Shown here piece by piece: positions 9,761 through 21,433 of a stretch of DNA of 64,000 nt; position 1 is the stretch's first letter, and every line of letters begins with the position of its first letter. The notes below the pieces were generated by a model. The model made no database searches and was not told the origin of the DNA. It saw nothing but the letters and a program-made list of their open reading frames with translations. The stretch is from Eretmocerus hayati (taxonomy: Eukaryota > Arthropoda > Insecta > Hymenoptera > Aphelinidae). The position numbers and the translations under genes are program-made. The stretch covers positions 112,346,246-112,410,245 of the forward strand of contig CM056742.1 of assembly GCA_029851415.1 (NCBI GenBank), given 5' to 3'.

Positions 9761-11767
9761 GCTCTTTTTAGTTGAAGTCAATCTGATAGTATCCATGGAT
9801 TTCATCATAAGTTTTGTCTATCCACTCATTTCACATCTTGAATAACAAGTTACTTTTGAGAATACCAACTGATTAGAAGACTCAATACTGTCCCTTTCGT
9901 ATCGAAAAATGGATTGAATTCTTGGACATCTCCATTGCCAAGTAATTTTTGAGAGTAGTAACAGAACATGCACATTCAGTCAAACCCCTTTCTTATAATA
10001 CATGATCATCAGTGTGGAGTTCTGCTAGAACTTGTTCCTTAAACATCATCCTAAAACTTTCTCTGGGCACCAATTTTTTGAGATTTTAGACTGCTGGTAG
10101 TTTCAAGGGTTTTCCGTGAACTTGAAATATCTCACCTGATTCAAAAGTTTGAAATTGATTCTAAGTATAGTTGGGTCGTCAGAAATTTGGGAGACTGATT
10201 GTGAGTTGGCAAATTCTTGTTTGAATCATGATCTTTCACAATGACTAACAATCAGCTGCTGAGACTGTATGATTGCCGTAGTACATTTATAATTGTTTCC
10301 AATTTGTTATCATCTCAATATGAATGGCTCTTCATTCCATTCCTAAGAGCCTCAGAGTCCTATGGTAATGACTGAATATTCTCAGATTGAGAAACATGCT
10401 GTAAATGGTAGCACGTAGGAAAACACAAGAAAATTCTATGTATCTCATCCACAAAAATCATTCTTCTAATGAACACTAGTGTGCTTAATTCCAAGATTTT
10501 AATTTTTTGATCATGAGTAAAGTAAAATCTGGAGAAGTATAACTTTGTATTTCTGATAGCAAGACTTGGAATTAGTTCATGAAATTGACTTGAGTTGATG
10601 CAAAGACTCCTAACCCACTTGTGATGGTGCGTGCGAAAGAACATTTTTGGATCACGAGGAACTTCTAGTTATTGGAAATTCCCCGCATGAGTTGGTTCGT
10701 CCACTCTTCAGCAAGAAAGGATGCTAACTATCAAAGTGAACAACTAATGACTAATTGATAAATGAAACATAGAATTATGACACTACATCTGTTGCTTAAC
10801 ATTTTTCAAGAACCAAAAAACCGAAACAAATTCCATGTATCTCATTTCCAATCCGTAACACATCAAGAAGTTGGAGCAATCTGTGCGAACTCATTCTGAG
10901 GGTAATGGAGGTTTGATAGCATTATGTGATGTCTCTTCAGATTTGTGATAAAATGATCCCCAAGATACATCCGGGTAGAGGTATGGATCCAGTTTGTTTA
11001 GTGATCGACTTCTCAACCAAAAATTTTCTCAATTTGAACTTACTAATTCCCACCAAGAGCGTAAATGTGCCTTTTTTTCTCCACAATACTCTTGATGGAA
11101 CGGATCAACCCTGTACAACTTTTTAATCTCAATCAGGAATTAGTCTATGCCATCATGATTTCAAGTTATATGGCAAGAATGTGAGTAGTATGTCAAGGAA
11201 GTAAAACCCGCATACCATATGAGTAAGAGTCTAACTGAGACTTTTAGATCAAAGTATTAGGCAATGGAAGTATGTTATTCAAAAGTAACCAAAGCAGCAC
11301 CAGAGATCAGTGCTTATATATCACAACAACTGTTCTTGGACAGTCGTCAAATGGACTGACATGTCTCACGACATCTGAATGTGAGAGATGATCCCTCTTG
11401 ATGTGTTGGACATTGGCAGGTTTTCATTGAGATTCAGAAAGCAACATGAAGCATATTCTATTGGTTGCACTCTTCTTCAATTCGTTCATGAACTTTCCTT
11501 TGAGATGCACAATTCATAGCTCCAAAGTTGTGTCTGTTTGAAGTATTAAGGAAACTAAAAGTCAATACACTGCTGAAATGTAGATTAATACTGGCACTCA
11601 TTTTGACCTCACGATCAGATCCTAAATTCTCCAGATATTTTTGAAGATCAATTCTTAATACTGCACAATAGCGAGAATGACACACATCTTGGCCTTTGGC
11701 CTATTATTCTTACATCGTTCACTCCAGACAAAAAAACATACAGCAATAGGTCTCTTATTCCTCCAAC
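9761..11767. other. No gene recognised apart from one repeat copy
   Basis: AT-rich sequence containing the second 57-bp direct repeat (10362-10418). The open frame on the minus strand at 10360-10644 partly overlaps that repeat and has no recognisable domain. Confidence 0.5.
10362..10418 (+). repeat. 57-bp direct repeat, copy 2
   Basis: Same orientation as 6375-6431 and nearly identical. The flanks differ on both sides, so the shared block is sharply limited. Confidence 0.8.
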
Positions 11768-12176
11768 AATTACGGTTGGCATCATGAAAATTATACCCTC
11801 GCTATGTTTCAATATATGATGGGAGGAACGGCCGAATTACGAGGCGTTCCTTATCGAAGCGAGATTTCTTGACAGAGCTTCCGTCACTCTGATTGTCTGG
11901 GGAACATACATCCTCTATAGAGCCACAGAGCCATCGGGAAGATATCAAGAACCCAACAGAGAGACAAGGATGGAAACTACCATCAGCTCTGCATTTGAGA
12001 CTATTAATGATATTGAAGTTGGGTTTTTGATATCTTCCCGATGGCTCTGTGGCTCTATAGGGGATGTATGTTCCCCAGACAATCAGAGTGACGGAAGCTC
12101 TGTCAAAAATCTCGCTTCGATAAGGAATGCCTCGCAATTCGGCCGTTCCTCCCATCATAAATTACGGTTGGCATCA
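11768..12176. mobile_element. Hairpin MITE bracketed by a 17-bp direct repeat
   Basis: The arms at about 11816-11961 and 12018-12158 are reverse complements, starting ATGATGGGAGGAACGGCCGA and ending with the mirrored GGCCGTTCCTCCCATCAT. The loop is about 56 bp. The 17-bp phrase AATTACGGTTGGCATCA occurs at 11768-11784 and 12160-12176. It directly abuts the right arm but lies 31 bp outside the left arm. The repeat may be a long or slipped target duplication or an unrelated local duplication. Confidence 0.65.
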
Positions 12177-12330
12177 ATTGGCATTCAATCTCTGCTGTTA
12201 TCTCTATACATCATTTTTATAATCAAAATAGCGAAAAGAGTACTGCTCGAAATGGAATGCTAACGCCGTGTCGCCGTCTGCTACATATGCAGCCGTATCA
12301 AAATATCATCACCTGGTCTCGCGACTCGCG

Positions 12331-12353
12331 GTCGACCACCCCGCGTGGTCGAC
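12331..12353. other. Perfect 9-bp palindrome, GTCGACCAC...GTGGTCGAC
   Basis: Nine-base arms with a five-base GC-rich spacer lie in a CpG-rich pocket (about 12290-12420) unlike the surrounding AT-rich DNA. Function unknown. Confidence 0.4.
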
Positions 12354-12599
12354 ATCAACAATCGATTGTGTTCGACTTCGAGTGTCTTGACGCGGCTGAA
12401 ATCTTGACGCGAAAAAATTCGGAAGGGTCGAAATTAGTGAGCAAGATATTTTGACACCCAACGCTGTCAGCGGTGAAATGACTTGCCAATATCCTTGTTG
12501 AGGATCGAAATAACGGGTCCGGAGGAATTAAGACCCCCCTGAACCCAGAAAAGCATGACTTAAGTGAGTTCGAAAAAATGAGTGAGGTTAAAACGGCCC

Positions 12600-12660
12600 A
12601 ACTCAGCGTATATAAGGCACGGCAGCGTTGCGCGCGCTCCCTCTCTCTTTCTCACATGTT
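12600..12660 (+). promoter_or_regulatory. TATA-like promoter candidate
   Basis: TATATAAGGC at 12609-12618 is followed about 25-45 bp later by a pyrimidine-rich tract (CTCCCTCTCTCTTTCTCAC). That arrangement resembles a TATA box and an initiator region. No coding sequence with a known domain follows, so this may be chance or a remnant of a transposable-element promoter. Confidence 0.15.
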
Positions 12661-12781
12661 TTTTCTTTCATATACTCGCCAGCAAGGCGCTACCACGCCT
12701 TTTGATAGTTTTAAGGTAGTTGAATCAATATTTGGGGTTGATGAGGGGCTTGCTAACATGCTCATCTTCTCCATATACTGA

Positions 12782-15552
12782 TCCAAAAAGTCAGAAGTTT
12801 TCTGTCGAGTGATGTTCATAGAGTAATAGCAATAATTACAGATTGTAATAGCCATGCTATATTCATGAAGCCGTATACTATTGTCCCTATTCATCTTATA
12901 TCTTTCAAATTTTTTGACCAAAAATCTGTCTCAGATTCTGATTCTCATCCATAACAGTGCAATTCCAGTATAATACTCTCAATCATATTCAATATTTTTA
13001 TAGATCCTGTAGAATGAACTCTACTATTTCCCTGAACAGCTAAAAATATTACAAGTGTACGCTAAACTTTCAAATTACATTTTTAATCCTCAAAATCGAT
13101 TAGAGTTGAGTGAATATTTGTAATAATCAAGTACTAACATATGAGTGGAATCTAAGAAAAATGTTAACTAGATAACTGCATCAAGTGCAGAAATCCTCCC
13201 CCCTCCCCCGAAAGATAACTCTGAAAATTCTCTTTCGAATAGCTATACGTAAGAAAAGCAAGTGTCTAAAATGCTTGAGCGTAGTGATTCATTTGTTTGT
13301 CTCTTCATTTTGCCTAAATGTCTAAACTATGTGTACTATGCTTAGACTGTTTGTATTTTGGGGGTGACGTCGAAAAGTGAAAGGGGCGCATTTCGACATT
13401 TTCAAAATGGCCGTGCCTCTCTCTTTTTCTATACACAATGACTATGCCCAAGATTATTCTTCCATCATTTTACACTCACTCATTATTCTAGAAATTTTTC
13501 GAATCACGTTAGAAAAATCTTAATCACGTACACGGAAAAATCGCGAGGTTTTGATGAAATTAAGCTGGGCTCACGCTTTGCAACGATGCAGTTTTTCGCG
13601 CCAGTTGCAGTAGCGGCGCGTCCCTTTTGGTTTGGCTTGGCCTGGCTTGGCCTCGCTCCGAGTTGCGGGTGCGGCTCGGCTTGGCGCGTCTTCCCTTTCT
13701 CTTCTTTATTTAAACTCATTTTCTAACTATTTTCACTCACACTTCTCTGTGCTCGCGCTGGCTGGATCGCTACTTTTTTTGCGCACTAAATCTAGGGGAA
13801 TAGTACGTATTCGATATTTGAATTGAAGAATGAATAAAAATGAGTTTAGCTCGAATGGTCCAGTTTCCAACAATGATTTTATGTTTGAATTCACCTTTTG
13901 GTTCGCCTACGCGAGTAGGGAGAAGGGTGAATGACGTATACACTGAGTTATGAATAAACTATTTGAGCTATATTGTCCCGAATAATCAAGACTCGAGAAA
14001 TAGATGAAGCGTGAAGCGCTTTAACGAAATGGTGTGGTCTAGCCGAAGGCCAGTGTAGCTCTGATGGCGGGACGCTTTGCTCGTCCATAATAGTTGTTAC
14101 ATAATTCTAACAATAATTTGGTTTTCAAAATTTTTTTCCAGAAGGATTCTTTTAGCGCCTCCCACAAATTTTTGGCGTCTACCAAAGCAAATGCGGCATG
14201 TTCGGCATCGTTCAGAGTACTCTCGGAAGAAGAGTTCAAAGGAATACGAATTTACTTTTCGAGTAATTGCATTTTCTCATTTTTCATCAAATTGTCGCTT
14301 TTTGGGACTCTATGCGAAATTTTGAGCACCATAGGATTCTATTCTGATAGGATACGTTGTCTTCGATGTTCCCCATCAAGCTCTATCTCGAAAGACCAAT
14401 TAAGATTAAAATTGTGGAGCTCTTACCAATTTCAGAATGCCAATCTCAATTTTCGACTCCAAACTGGAAATTCGCATAACTTCGATGCAGAGTCGATCTG
14501 GCCTAAACGAAAAAACACGTGTACCTTATTTCAGCTCTAGAATCATATACTTAATCGCAGAGGGAATCTAATGTTTGACCTTACTTCATTGAACGGTCTT
14601 AACTGAAATAGCCCAGTTGTGACTTCGTGATACTATATCGATGACATTATCAGGTATTTCTACATGACTCATGTTTGTGATCCAATGTTTTTTGTTACCT
14701 TTAGATTGCCTCTCTCATAGTAATAATGCATTGAGCTTTCCCTTATGAATATGATTGAATTTTGACTACGTTTATCTGAATCTTTGTTAGTTGAGATCAA
14801 TGAATACATCTTAGGTATTTCGATCTAAATTTGATCGATGTAAAAACGACTCGAGACCGTCCAGATTTCGACTGTCTAGATAAATCGTGAAAACTGTCCT
14901 GCTAGCTATGTTGAAGAGACAGAAAGAGAGCCCTAAATGTGAGAATTAGTGAACATATCGACTTCAAAACTCCTGATTCAGTAGTTCCACTCCATCGTAA
15001 AAATTTAGACCACGAGTATGATTGGGAAAATATCAGAATTTTGGATGAAGAGTCAAATTTTCACAAGAGAACACTTCCCGTTCCCGATTGAATTTTGAGT
15101 ATGATTGACTTTTTTGGAAACGACGAGTTAGATGAAAAGTATGTAAATATTGTGAAACTTATTGTCAGTCTGTAGAAGAACACCTGGATCCTGGATAGAG
15201 AGCCAAATTTCCCTAGGAGAATACTTTCTGAGATTATTTTCATGAACTCAGTCACTAAAAACATCAAATTGAAGGATGATATCTTTCATCTTAATCGGGT
15301 CTACGAATCCATCCTGCAATAGCTGGCTTAGTTTATAGTATAAACATATATCTACAATCAGCTGTTAACCGCTCCCCACTTGTTTCCACCCTTCCTCTCT
15401 CACTCTCCTCCAATCACATGTTACCTTCTCCCCCCTTTTTTCCACCCTACATTCATATTATATCGTAGGAAATTGTTCTCCGCTAATCCTCCAAAGATTG
15501 ACGAAAGACGCGACTCACATCATCGTGAGCTTACGCGTTGGTGACGTGCATC
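12782..15552. other. No supported gene; one GC-rich pocket
   Basis: Mostly AT-rich sequence. The stretch 13566-13700 is GC-rich, with a repeated TTGGC(T/C)TGG phrase (TTTGGCTTGGCCTGGCTTGG). The minus-strand open frame at 14039-14239 and the overlapping plus-strand frame at 14094-14540 look protein-like in composition, but I recognise no domain in either and do not call them genes. Confidence 0.4.
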
Positions 15553-16033
15553 GTAAAAAATATAATGAAGTGCACTTTGCAATCCTGAGGAAAGTCTGAG
15601 GTGAAAACTTGAAATAAACACTCGCGAGTTCTACTAGAAGAAGAAGGTTCTCTTAATTCAGAGTAACCTGAGCTAAACTAAAACAAAACTAATTCCATGG
15701 ATAGAAATGTGAAAATTCGGGGTCTGTCCGAGGCTCGAGGACATTTCGCGATGCCACGGAAGGCGGGAACATCGCACAAAAACTGAATGGTATCTTGATC
15801 TTTCTATTGCGCTGTCATGCGCTGGGCTGAACATTAGCGGCTCCCGGGCCAGCCGAAAAGCCAAACACGAGCAATTACACAAATTTCAAGAGGTAGGGAC
15901 ATCACGCGATGTCACATACATGCCCACATATGAGCAAACGGTCATCGAACCATCTAACGAGTACTCAATTCAAAATTCAAGCTTTTGCGAGGAATGAAAA
16001 ATATGACTCGCGCAACCATACCGCCCGCCATTG
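15553..16033 (-). repeat. Dispersed repeat, about 480 bp, copy 1
   Basis: Its reverse complement matches 43573-44055 over nearly its full length. The shared phrases include TGACATCGCGTGATGTCCCT, CCTACCTCTTGAAATT and, at the other end, AAGTGCACTT followed by TTTTTTACGATGCA. A palindrome TCACGCGATGTCAC-like core lies inside. The two copies are about 27.5 kb apart in opposite orientation. No coding domain was recognised. It could be a solo LTR or a MITE. Confidence 0.7.
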
Positions 16034-16480
16034 CGCGAAGTGACATACTCCGTTCGATTAGATATCAGATACGTGCAGCTATATAATGCAAATGGACTGG
16101 ACCCAAAAAAACGAAACTAGAAAAATGACAAAAAAATTTATTACATGACTAAGCTTTCCATCGAGAGAAAAAAAATTGAAAAATTCTAGAAGAGTGATTA
16201 CTCAAATAAACCGCAATGAATGAGGACTCCATCTTAAGGCCGCGAATAATACATTCTTTCCATCGCAGTCACAAGAGTAATAGGAATACATAGCACTGTG
16301 ACCGACGCGATACCTCGGATATTTAGGGTGGAGGTATGCGTAGTCTATCCGGCTCTGGATCTAGGGGGAGAGCCAGATATCAGAGTTCATGACTCGATCA
16401 GAATTATTCAAATGCTATCAGGGATAGGATAAGATTTTAAAGGTGATGTAATCGACTATCAATTCTCAAAGCAAATCGGT
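16034..16480. other. No feature recognised
   Basis: Moderately AT-rich spacer between the dispersed repeat and the GGATCAGGGC cluster. No coding or RNA signal seen. Confidence 0.4.
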
Positions 16481-16709
16481 GGATCAGGGCACCTCCTTGG
16501 GAATCAATAGTACGATCTCTTTATTTTTATAGTTTTTTCTCAGACTAATGGATGGATCAGGGCACCCATTAATTCCAAGAAAATCCTATAAATAAGTTAT
16601 TACGGCAAAACTCAGCCATCCAGTGGATCAGGGCACTTTTTTGACCTGTTTTACACGTAACTTTCATTTCGGTGGGTCTTGCTGATAACAATTCCAGGGG
16701 ATCAGGGCC
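16481..16709 (+). repeat. Four GGATCAGGGC motifs at about 73-bp spacing
   Basis: Copies start at 16481, 16554, 16625 and 16699, giving spacings of 73, 71 and 74 bp. The ten-base core is invariant, three copies are followed by AC and the last by CC. The DNA between copies is not obviously repeated, so this is either a decayed satellite or a set of regularly spaced sites. Confidence 0.6.
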
Positions 16710-17175
16710 CTGCAATATATCACCAGCAAAATCCAATGGTTTGATTATGCCAACTATATAGTCACACTGTTGGTTCCATTATGCACTTGGAGCACTTAGG
16801 ATTACCCACAGCAATAAGCACACAAAGAGAATATATGTATATATATAATCGATTTTATTCAGATTCCATTACAATCATGAGATTATATATGGAACCCTGA
16901 AGACTTCGATTTATTCGCTTTGTGAGCTGATTTTCGACTGAAAGTCAGAATCCTCGAGCACCCGGTCAGGGCTCTATTTATACTCGTTCCTCAGAGTTCC
17001 AGAACATTCTGAAGATGATTAATTCATAAGCACCGTAATTTTTTATTAAAACTGGAAAGTCCTGTTAATCACACTATTTACATATTTACAAGCTATCAAA
17101 ACTGCATCGATTCCAACACATACTATTCCAAATGAAAATCTTAGTTGAGTGTAATAACCCGATAAACATTTTTCA

Positions 17176-18045
17176 GAAAGTCCCGGGACGTCTCCGTCAG
17201 AGAGACGTCCCAAAATCCATCCAAAATCCGTCCCAGCGTGGACGTCATGAAAAAGTAGTCTCAAAGTCGTTCCGGGGACGTCTCGAGTGGTCTCGAGATG
17301 AGATTGATCCCCAGATGACCGCGCGGGGATTCCAAATGTGGTCTTATCGAAGTTTCCGCGGGATCGAACTGTTTTTAGTCCAAAAGCTAGCCTCTCTGAG
17401 TCCCATTTGGGAAGCGTCGATCATTTTGTAGCATTTCGGAGCAGTGGCACCGCGTGGGTTGACCGGGATGCAATTCCTCACGGGAAACCTCTCAAGTTTT
17501 CACTAATCAGCGATATATTTAATCGATTCTGGCCGAATCAAAATTCAGTGCAACGTTCACAGTGCAATGAATTATAAGTGCATCAGTTTTGTGTAGAAGT
17601 TGATCTCAAAATTTACTCTGATTGTAAGCTGACCTTAACGAGGTTAAGCGTTTTTACATAAGTTTGCTACACAAAAATTAACTCTCATATTTTAATTGTT
17701 TCTGTGATGAATCATCATTGAGTCCTGCTTTGTGAGTAAATTATTGGGCACAAGTTTTTCTGTTTCGTGATATTGATTCAATAAAAAGGAGTTTATAACT
17801 TTATTTCATTTCATATATGACTTCCTTCCTTATTATATGAAATAGTGAACAAAAATGAGCCGTCCAGAGGCCTACCACCTGGGACCTTTTTATGCTCCGT
17901 CTCGCGCGGGACGTCCATTTCTATGCTTTGGGACGAGCATTCGACGTCCCAAAGAATGAACTGAGACGGTTCTTGGTACGGGTTTTGGACGTTTTTGGGG
18001 ACGTCCCAGAGGTGATTGGGGACGTCCTAAAGACGACTTTGAGAC
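17176..18045. repeat. GGGACGTC-rich repeat with inverted end clusters
   Basis: Clusters of GGGACGTCC or its variants occur at 17180-17290 and again, largely inverted, at 17900-18035. A shared end phrase of the form GTCTCAAAGTCGT appears near 17258 in one orientation and near 18030 in the other. The middle is ordinary AT-rich DNA. It may be a degenerate DNA transposon with complex subterminal repeats. No transposase was found. Confidence 0.45.
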
Positions 18046-18392
18046 CAAAAAATGTTTGTCGGGAAATAGAAGATGTTTTTTAGAAATTTTACAAAATTTG
18101 TAATTAGTGCGCCGTTGGAACTTTGGTACATATAACCGTTCCTGAAAACTTTAGAACTCAGAACAGAAATTTTGTCTACTTTTTCATCAATCTCCTCATC
18201 AGAGAAAATATGAATCACCTCTTCTTGACACACTGATGGTATTTCCTCGTTACTTTCAAGGGTTTCATTTACTGTATTGATGCATTTTTGTCTGGTATCG
18301 TTAAGTTCACTTTCACTCATGGAAGATACTACATATTGAATTACATGACTTTTACCACTTGAGAAGTACATTTTTCAAACAAAAATGATACC
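18046..18392. other. Flank of the BEL element, no LTR found
   Basis: The minus-strand open frame at 18027-18371 is unrecognised. It lies where the rest of the BEL integrase and a 3' LTR would be expected, but neither is visible. Confidence 0.4.
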
Positions 18393-19686
18393 TTAATTTT
18401 CATCTTTCTCTAAAAAGAATTTAAATCCAACTTTGTTGAATCTTCTCACTCCTTTGTATGTCGTGGCATTGTCGGAGTACATGACGCTACACAAGCCTCG
18501 CCTTGCAGCAAACCGTCGAAGTGCAGCCAAGAAAGCTGCTGTCGTCAAATCTAAAACAAGTTCCAAATGGTTCGCTTTGACTACCAAACAGACGAATATA
18601 GCCAGATAAACCTCAAGGGACTTGATTCCTCTTCCTTGGGATGCCTTGATCCAGAAATGTCCTGCAAAATCCTTACCACAGTGAGCAAAAGGCCTGGCAG
18701 GTTCCGTGCGGATCGCTGGAGGTGGACCCATCTGTTGTTCCATGGTAATCGCATTGTGCCGAGTACAGATGGTGCATTCCTTCACAATTCGTCTGATGGT
18801 ACTGCTTGCTTAAAGAATCCAGAACCTCTGGAACAGATAACTGTGAACAAGACGATATCCGCCATGCAAAGTACATGCATGAGCTTTTCTAATGAGCAAA
18901 ACTGTTACATGATGATTCTTTGGTAGAATAATAGAGTGTTTTTCAGATTTACAAGGGGAACACCAACCTTGTGGGTCCTGGATCTTGACGAAAATTTGGG
19001 AATCTTCTTGTTTTGGTGAGAAATGAAGGTGCCCAGGAGGGTTTCGTCCAATGGGCTTCCTATCCCGACATACAGCTATGGAGATTAGAATTGTCCATAT
19101 AGGCCCATGTTAGAATGACACATATATAGATATACTGACAATGCTAACCTCCATGGCTGGAACTCAGGATAGGAGGCCCATTGGACGGAACCCTCTTGGG
19201 GCCTTCATTTCTCATTAAAACAAGAAGATTCCCAAAGTTTCGTCAAGATCCAGGACCCGCAAGGTTGGTGCTCCCCTCGTCAGTCAAAAAAGAGTTCTGA
19301 AGTCTACCATCAACATGAATGAGACCGTTCGTATCAATAAATGGCAGTAGTTTCTGAAGAGAACTCTGAGAGTGAGAAGAAACATTACCTTTCGTACACA
19401 GATCCCGATAGTCCTCTGGGAATGCGTCCTTCTGTACCAGTCGATATAGTATGTGAGATCCCAAATTGAGCTCTGAGCTAGAATTTGATCCATGACGACG
19501 ATCTTCGAGGACCAACTTGGAATTGAATCTCCATCTCTGAATGTATGCTAGAATCACTGACATCTTATCAACAGAGGAGAACTTTCGCAGCCAATCTGGA
19601 AAGTTGAGTCTGATTGAATTAGCCAGATGTTCACCCGTTGACGTGATTCCAACTGCATTTCCAAATCCTCTGATCCCGTGAGCCAA
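18393..19686 (-). pseudogene. BEL/Pao integrase, interrupted by a MITE
   Basis: The first part (19281-19686) contains ELNLGSHILYRLVQKDAFPE and PFIDTNGLIHVDGRLQNSF, typical of the zinc-binding lead-in to Pao integrase. It is cut at 19280. Beyond the MITE the frame resumes with an IILPKNHHVTVLLIRKAHA segment, then ECTICTRHN, then PARPFAHCGKDFAGHF with the first catalytic Asp and CLVVKANHLELVLDLTTAAF. SDNAT carries the second catalytic Asp. The D,D-35-E glutamate and the C-terminal domain are missing. Confidence 0.85.
18951..19280. mobile_element. 330-bp MITE, copy 1, inserted in BEL integrase
   Basis: Terminal inverted repeats of about 100 bp begin ACAAGGGG.ACACCAACCTTG and end with the mirrored GGTTGGTG..CCCCTCGT. 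They include GGGTCCTGGATCTTGACGAAA and a TTTGGGAATCTTCTTGTTTT-like segment. A near-identical element in the same orientation lies at 53095-53427. It splits the BEL coding sequence, so it inserted after that element. A target duplication could not be defined. Superfamily unassigned. Confidence 0.85.
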
Positions 19687-19689
19687 TCA

Positions 19690-20219
19690 TCTAGACAAGT
19701 CAGCCATTTGGGACCTCTCCACCACAAGTCTGAATCTTTCAGTTGCTGAACAGTGCACCTTCTTGTTGCCAGATCAGCTGAGTTGTCCTGTGATCGTACA
19801 TGACGCCAGTTAGCGCGAGGAAGATTACAAGTTATTCCACTGACACGATTTGCTACGTAGGGTTTCCACTTGAAAGAATGAGCACGTAGTCAAGCGAGAA
19901 CTACTTTAGAATCACTCCAACAGTGAATTTGTTCTGGTTGCGACCCTAATTGAGGAAGAATGCCCAGAATCAAGCGTGCCAGCAAATCAGCACCACTCAG
20001 TTCTGATTTGGGAAAGCTGAACACCTTCAGGGGAGCGACCTTTGACTCAGCGATGAGAAGCTGTGATTATCCTTTTTCTCCTGGGATGACAACGAACAGA
20101 GCTGCTGCATGAACTCGTTCAAATGCGTCACAGAACCCATGGAGATGCCACGCTGTCGCCTTCGTAGTGTCCAGTCATCGATTGAACCCCAAATCTTCGA
20201 ATTCATTTAATTGAGACTT
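19690..20219 (-). pseudogene. BEL/Pao RNase H region
   Basis: No long open frame survives. Translation across frames gives an EQIHCWSDSKVVLA phrase, then WKPYVANRVSGIT, NWRHVRSQDNSADLATRR and DSDLWWRGPKWL. These match the tether and RNase H region of BEL/Pao polyproteins (WTDS..VL, F.ANRV..I, WRHV....NPAD..SRG, WW.GP.WL). Several in-frame stops are present. Confidence 0.7.
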
Positions 20220-21433
20220 CTACTGCAACCAAGACTCTTCGAAGTGATCCGAAATCCTTGCATCCCAATCCAAGCCCTGTAACCACAAGCATCGCAACAA
20301 CATTTTTGCTCGAATCACCACAGGTGCCAGCCAACCCACTGGGTCAAGCAGTGTCGTCCCCTGTGGAAGTATAGATCGTTTCGTGATATTCGAAGTAGAA
20401 AGAGGCAGCTGAACCTTGAAACGAAAAACATCTTCATTGGGCAACCATTTCAGACCTAGAGTAGAATTTGTTCCCTTGTCATTCAGTTCCCTAGTCTGAA
20501 GTGAATCAGCTGACCCTGTCAATAAAGGATGATTTGCTGCCTATTCATCCACAGACATGCCTGCTGAAGCGAGAATGTCAACAGTCTGTTTCTTTGCCTC
20601 CTCAGCTTCTTCAATGGTGTCTCCCCCCGCTAAAAAATCATCCCTATATCGATTTTTTTGAACAATTTTGGACCCAATCCGGAATACTCTGTGTTTCTTC
20701 TTTGCAAGATCAAGTAGCGTAGCATTGGCATCAAATGGAGCTAACGCTGTTCCATGAGTAATGGTGAGGATCGGTAGACTTGCAGACGTTCTTCAGGCGA
20801 GAATCTCCAAAGGATACGCTGCCAGTCGACATCCTTCCGATCCACCAGGATTTGTCGAAACATCTTGACTATGTCGAAGGTGGACACGCATCGAAAAAAA
20901 GCCCAGCGATACCTAGTCCTCTTAAAGTTTGGGACCTGCGTGAAGCACAGAATTGAGAAAATTACCATCAGCATTATTTTGTCATTCATTGAACACAACT
21001 CTGATTTTTGATAAAATCTGAGTGATCTCTCCTATTTGAAAACTGGATGATGAGTAAGATAATAAGTTTGGTTGGACGTTACCTCATGATCAGGAACTAT
21101 CTCCATATGACCCAAGTCGATATACTCTTGCATGAAGTTGGAGTAAGCTGATGCAAGCTCTGGATGACGTGCTCCAATCGACTCATGCAAGCTGAAGCAA
21201 TTTCCTCCGTCCCTCAAAATCCAGGGAGCTTGGAAAAGGGTGGTTCCACGACCTATTGTCCCTGAACGTTTCGGTATCACGTTCGCTCAAAATAATCGAG
21301 ATGCTCTTGATACTATGGAGCCTACTGAGAACTTTTGAGAACTTCTTCAGTTTCCCAGAATCTTGCCACACCATACTACAGTGCATTGTCCACAGGAATG
21401 TGGTGCATTGCAACAACACCATCTGTAAAGTCA
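20220..21433 (-). pseudogene. BEL/Pao reverse transcriptase
   Basis: Recognisable phrases in order are ASAYSNFMQEYIDLGHMEIV, then YYLTHHPVFK, then FDIVKMFRQILVDRKDVDWQ and RILWRFSPEE, and finally STLGLKWLPNEDVFRFKV with a TLLDPVGWLAPVVIRAKMLL segment. These are hallmark strings of the Pao-type polymerase and connection region. The catalytic YVDD-type segment falls in a broken stretch around 20530-20740 and was not clearly seen. Several frameshifts and stops are present. Confidence 0.8.

Noticed and set aside
12600..12660. Confident promoter call
   Set aside because: A TATA-like box alone is not enough, and no gene follows.
14039..14540. Protein-like frames on both strands
   Set aside because: Opposing overlapping frames without recognisable domains. 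One may be real, but I cannot support it.
16481..16709. CRISPR-like spacing of a short repeat
   Set aside because: Ten-base core, only four copies, spacers of about 62 bp and a eukaryotic context.
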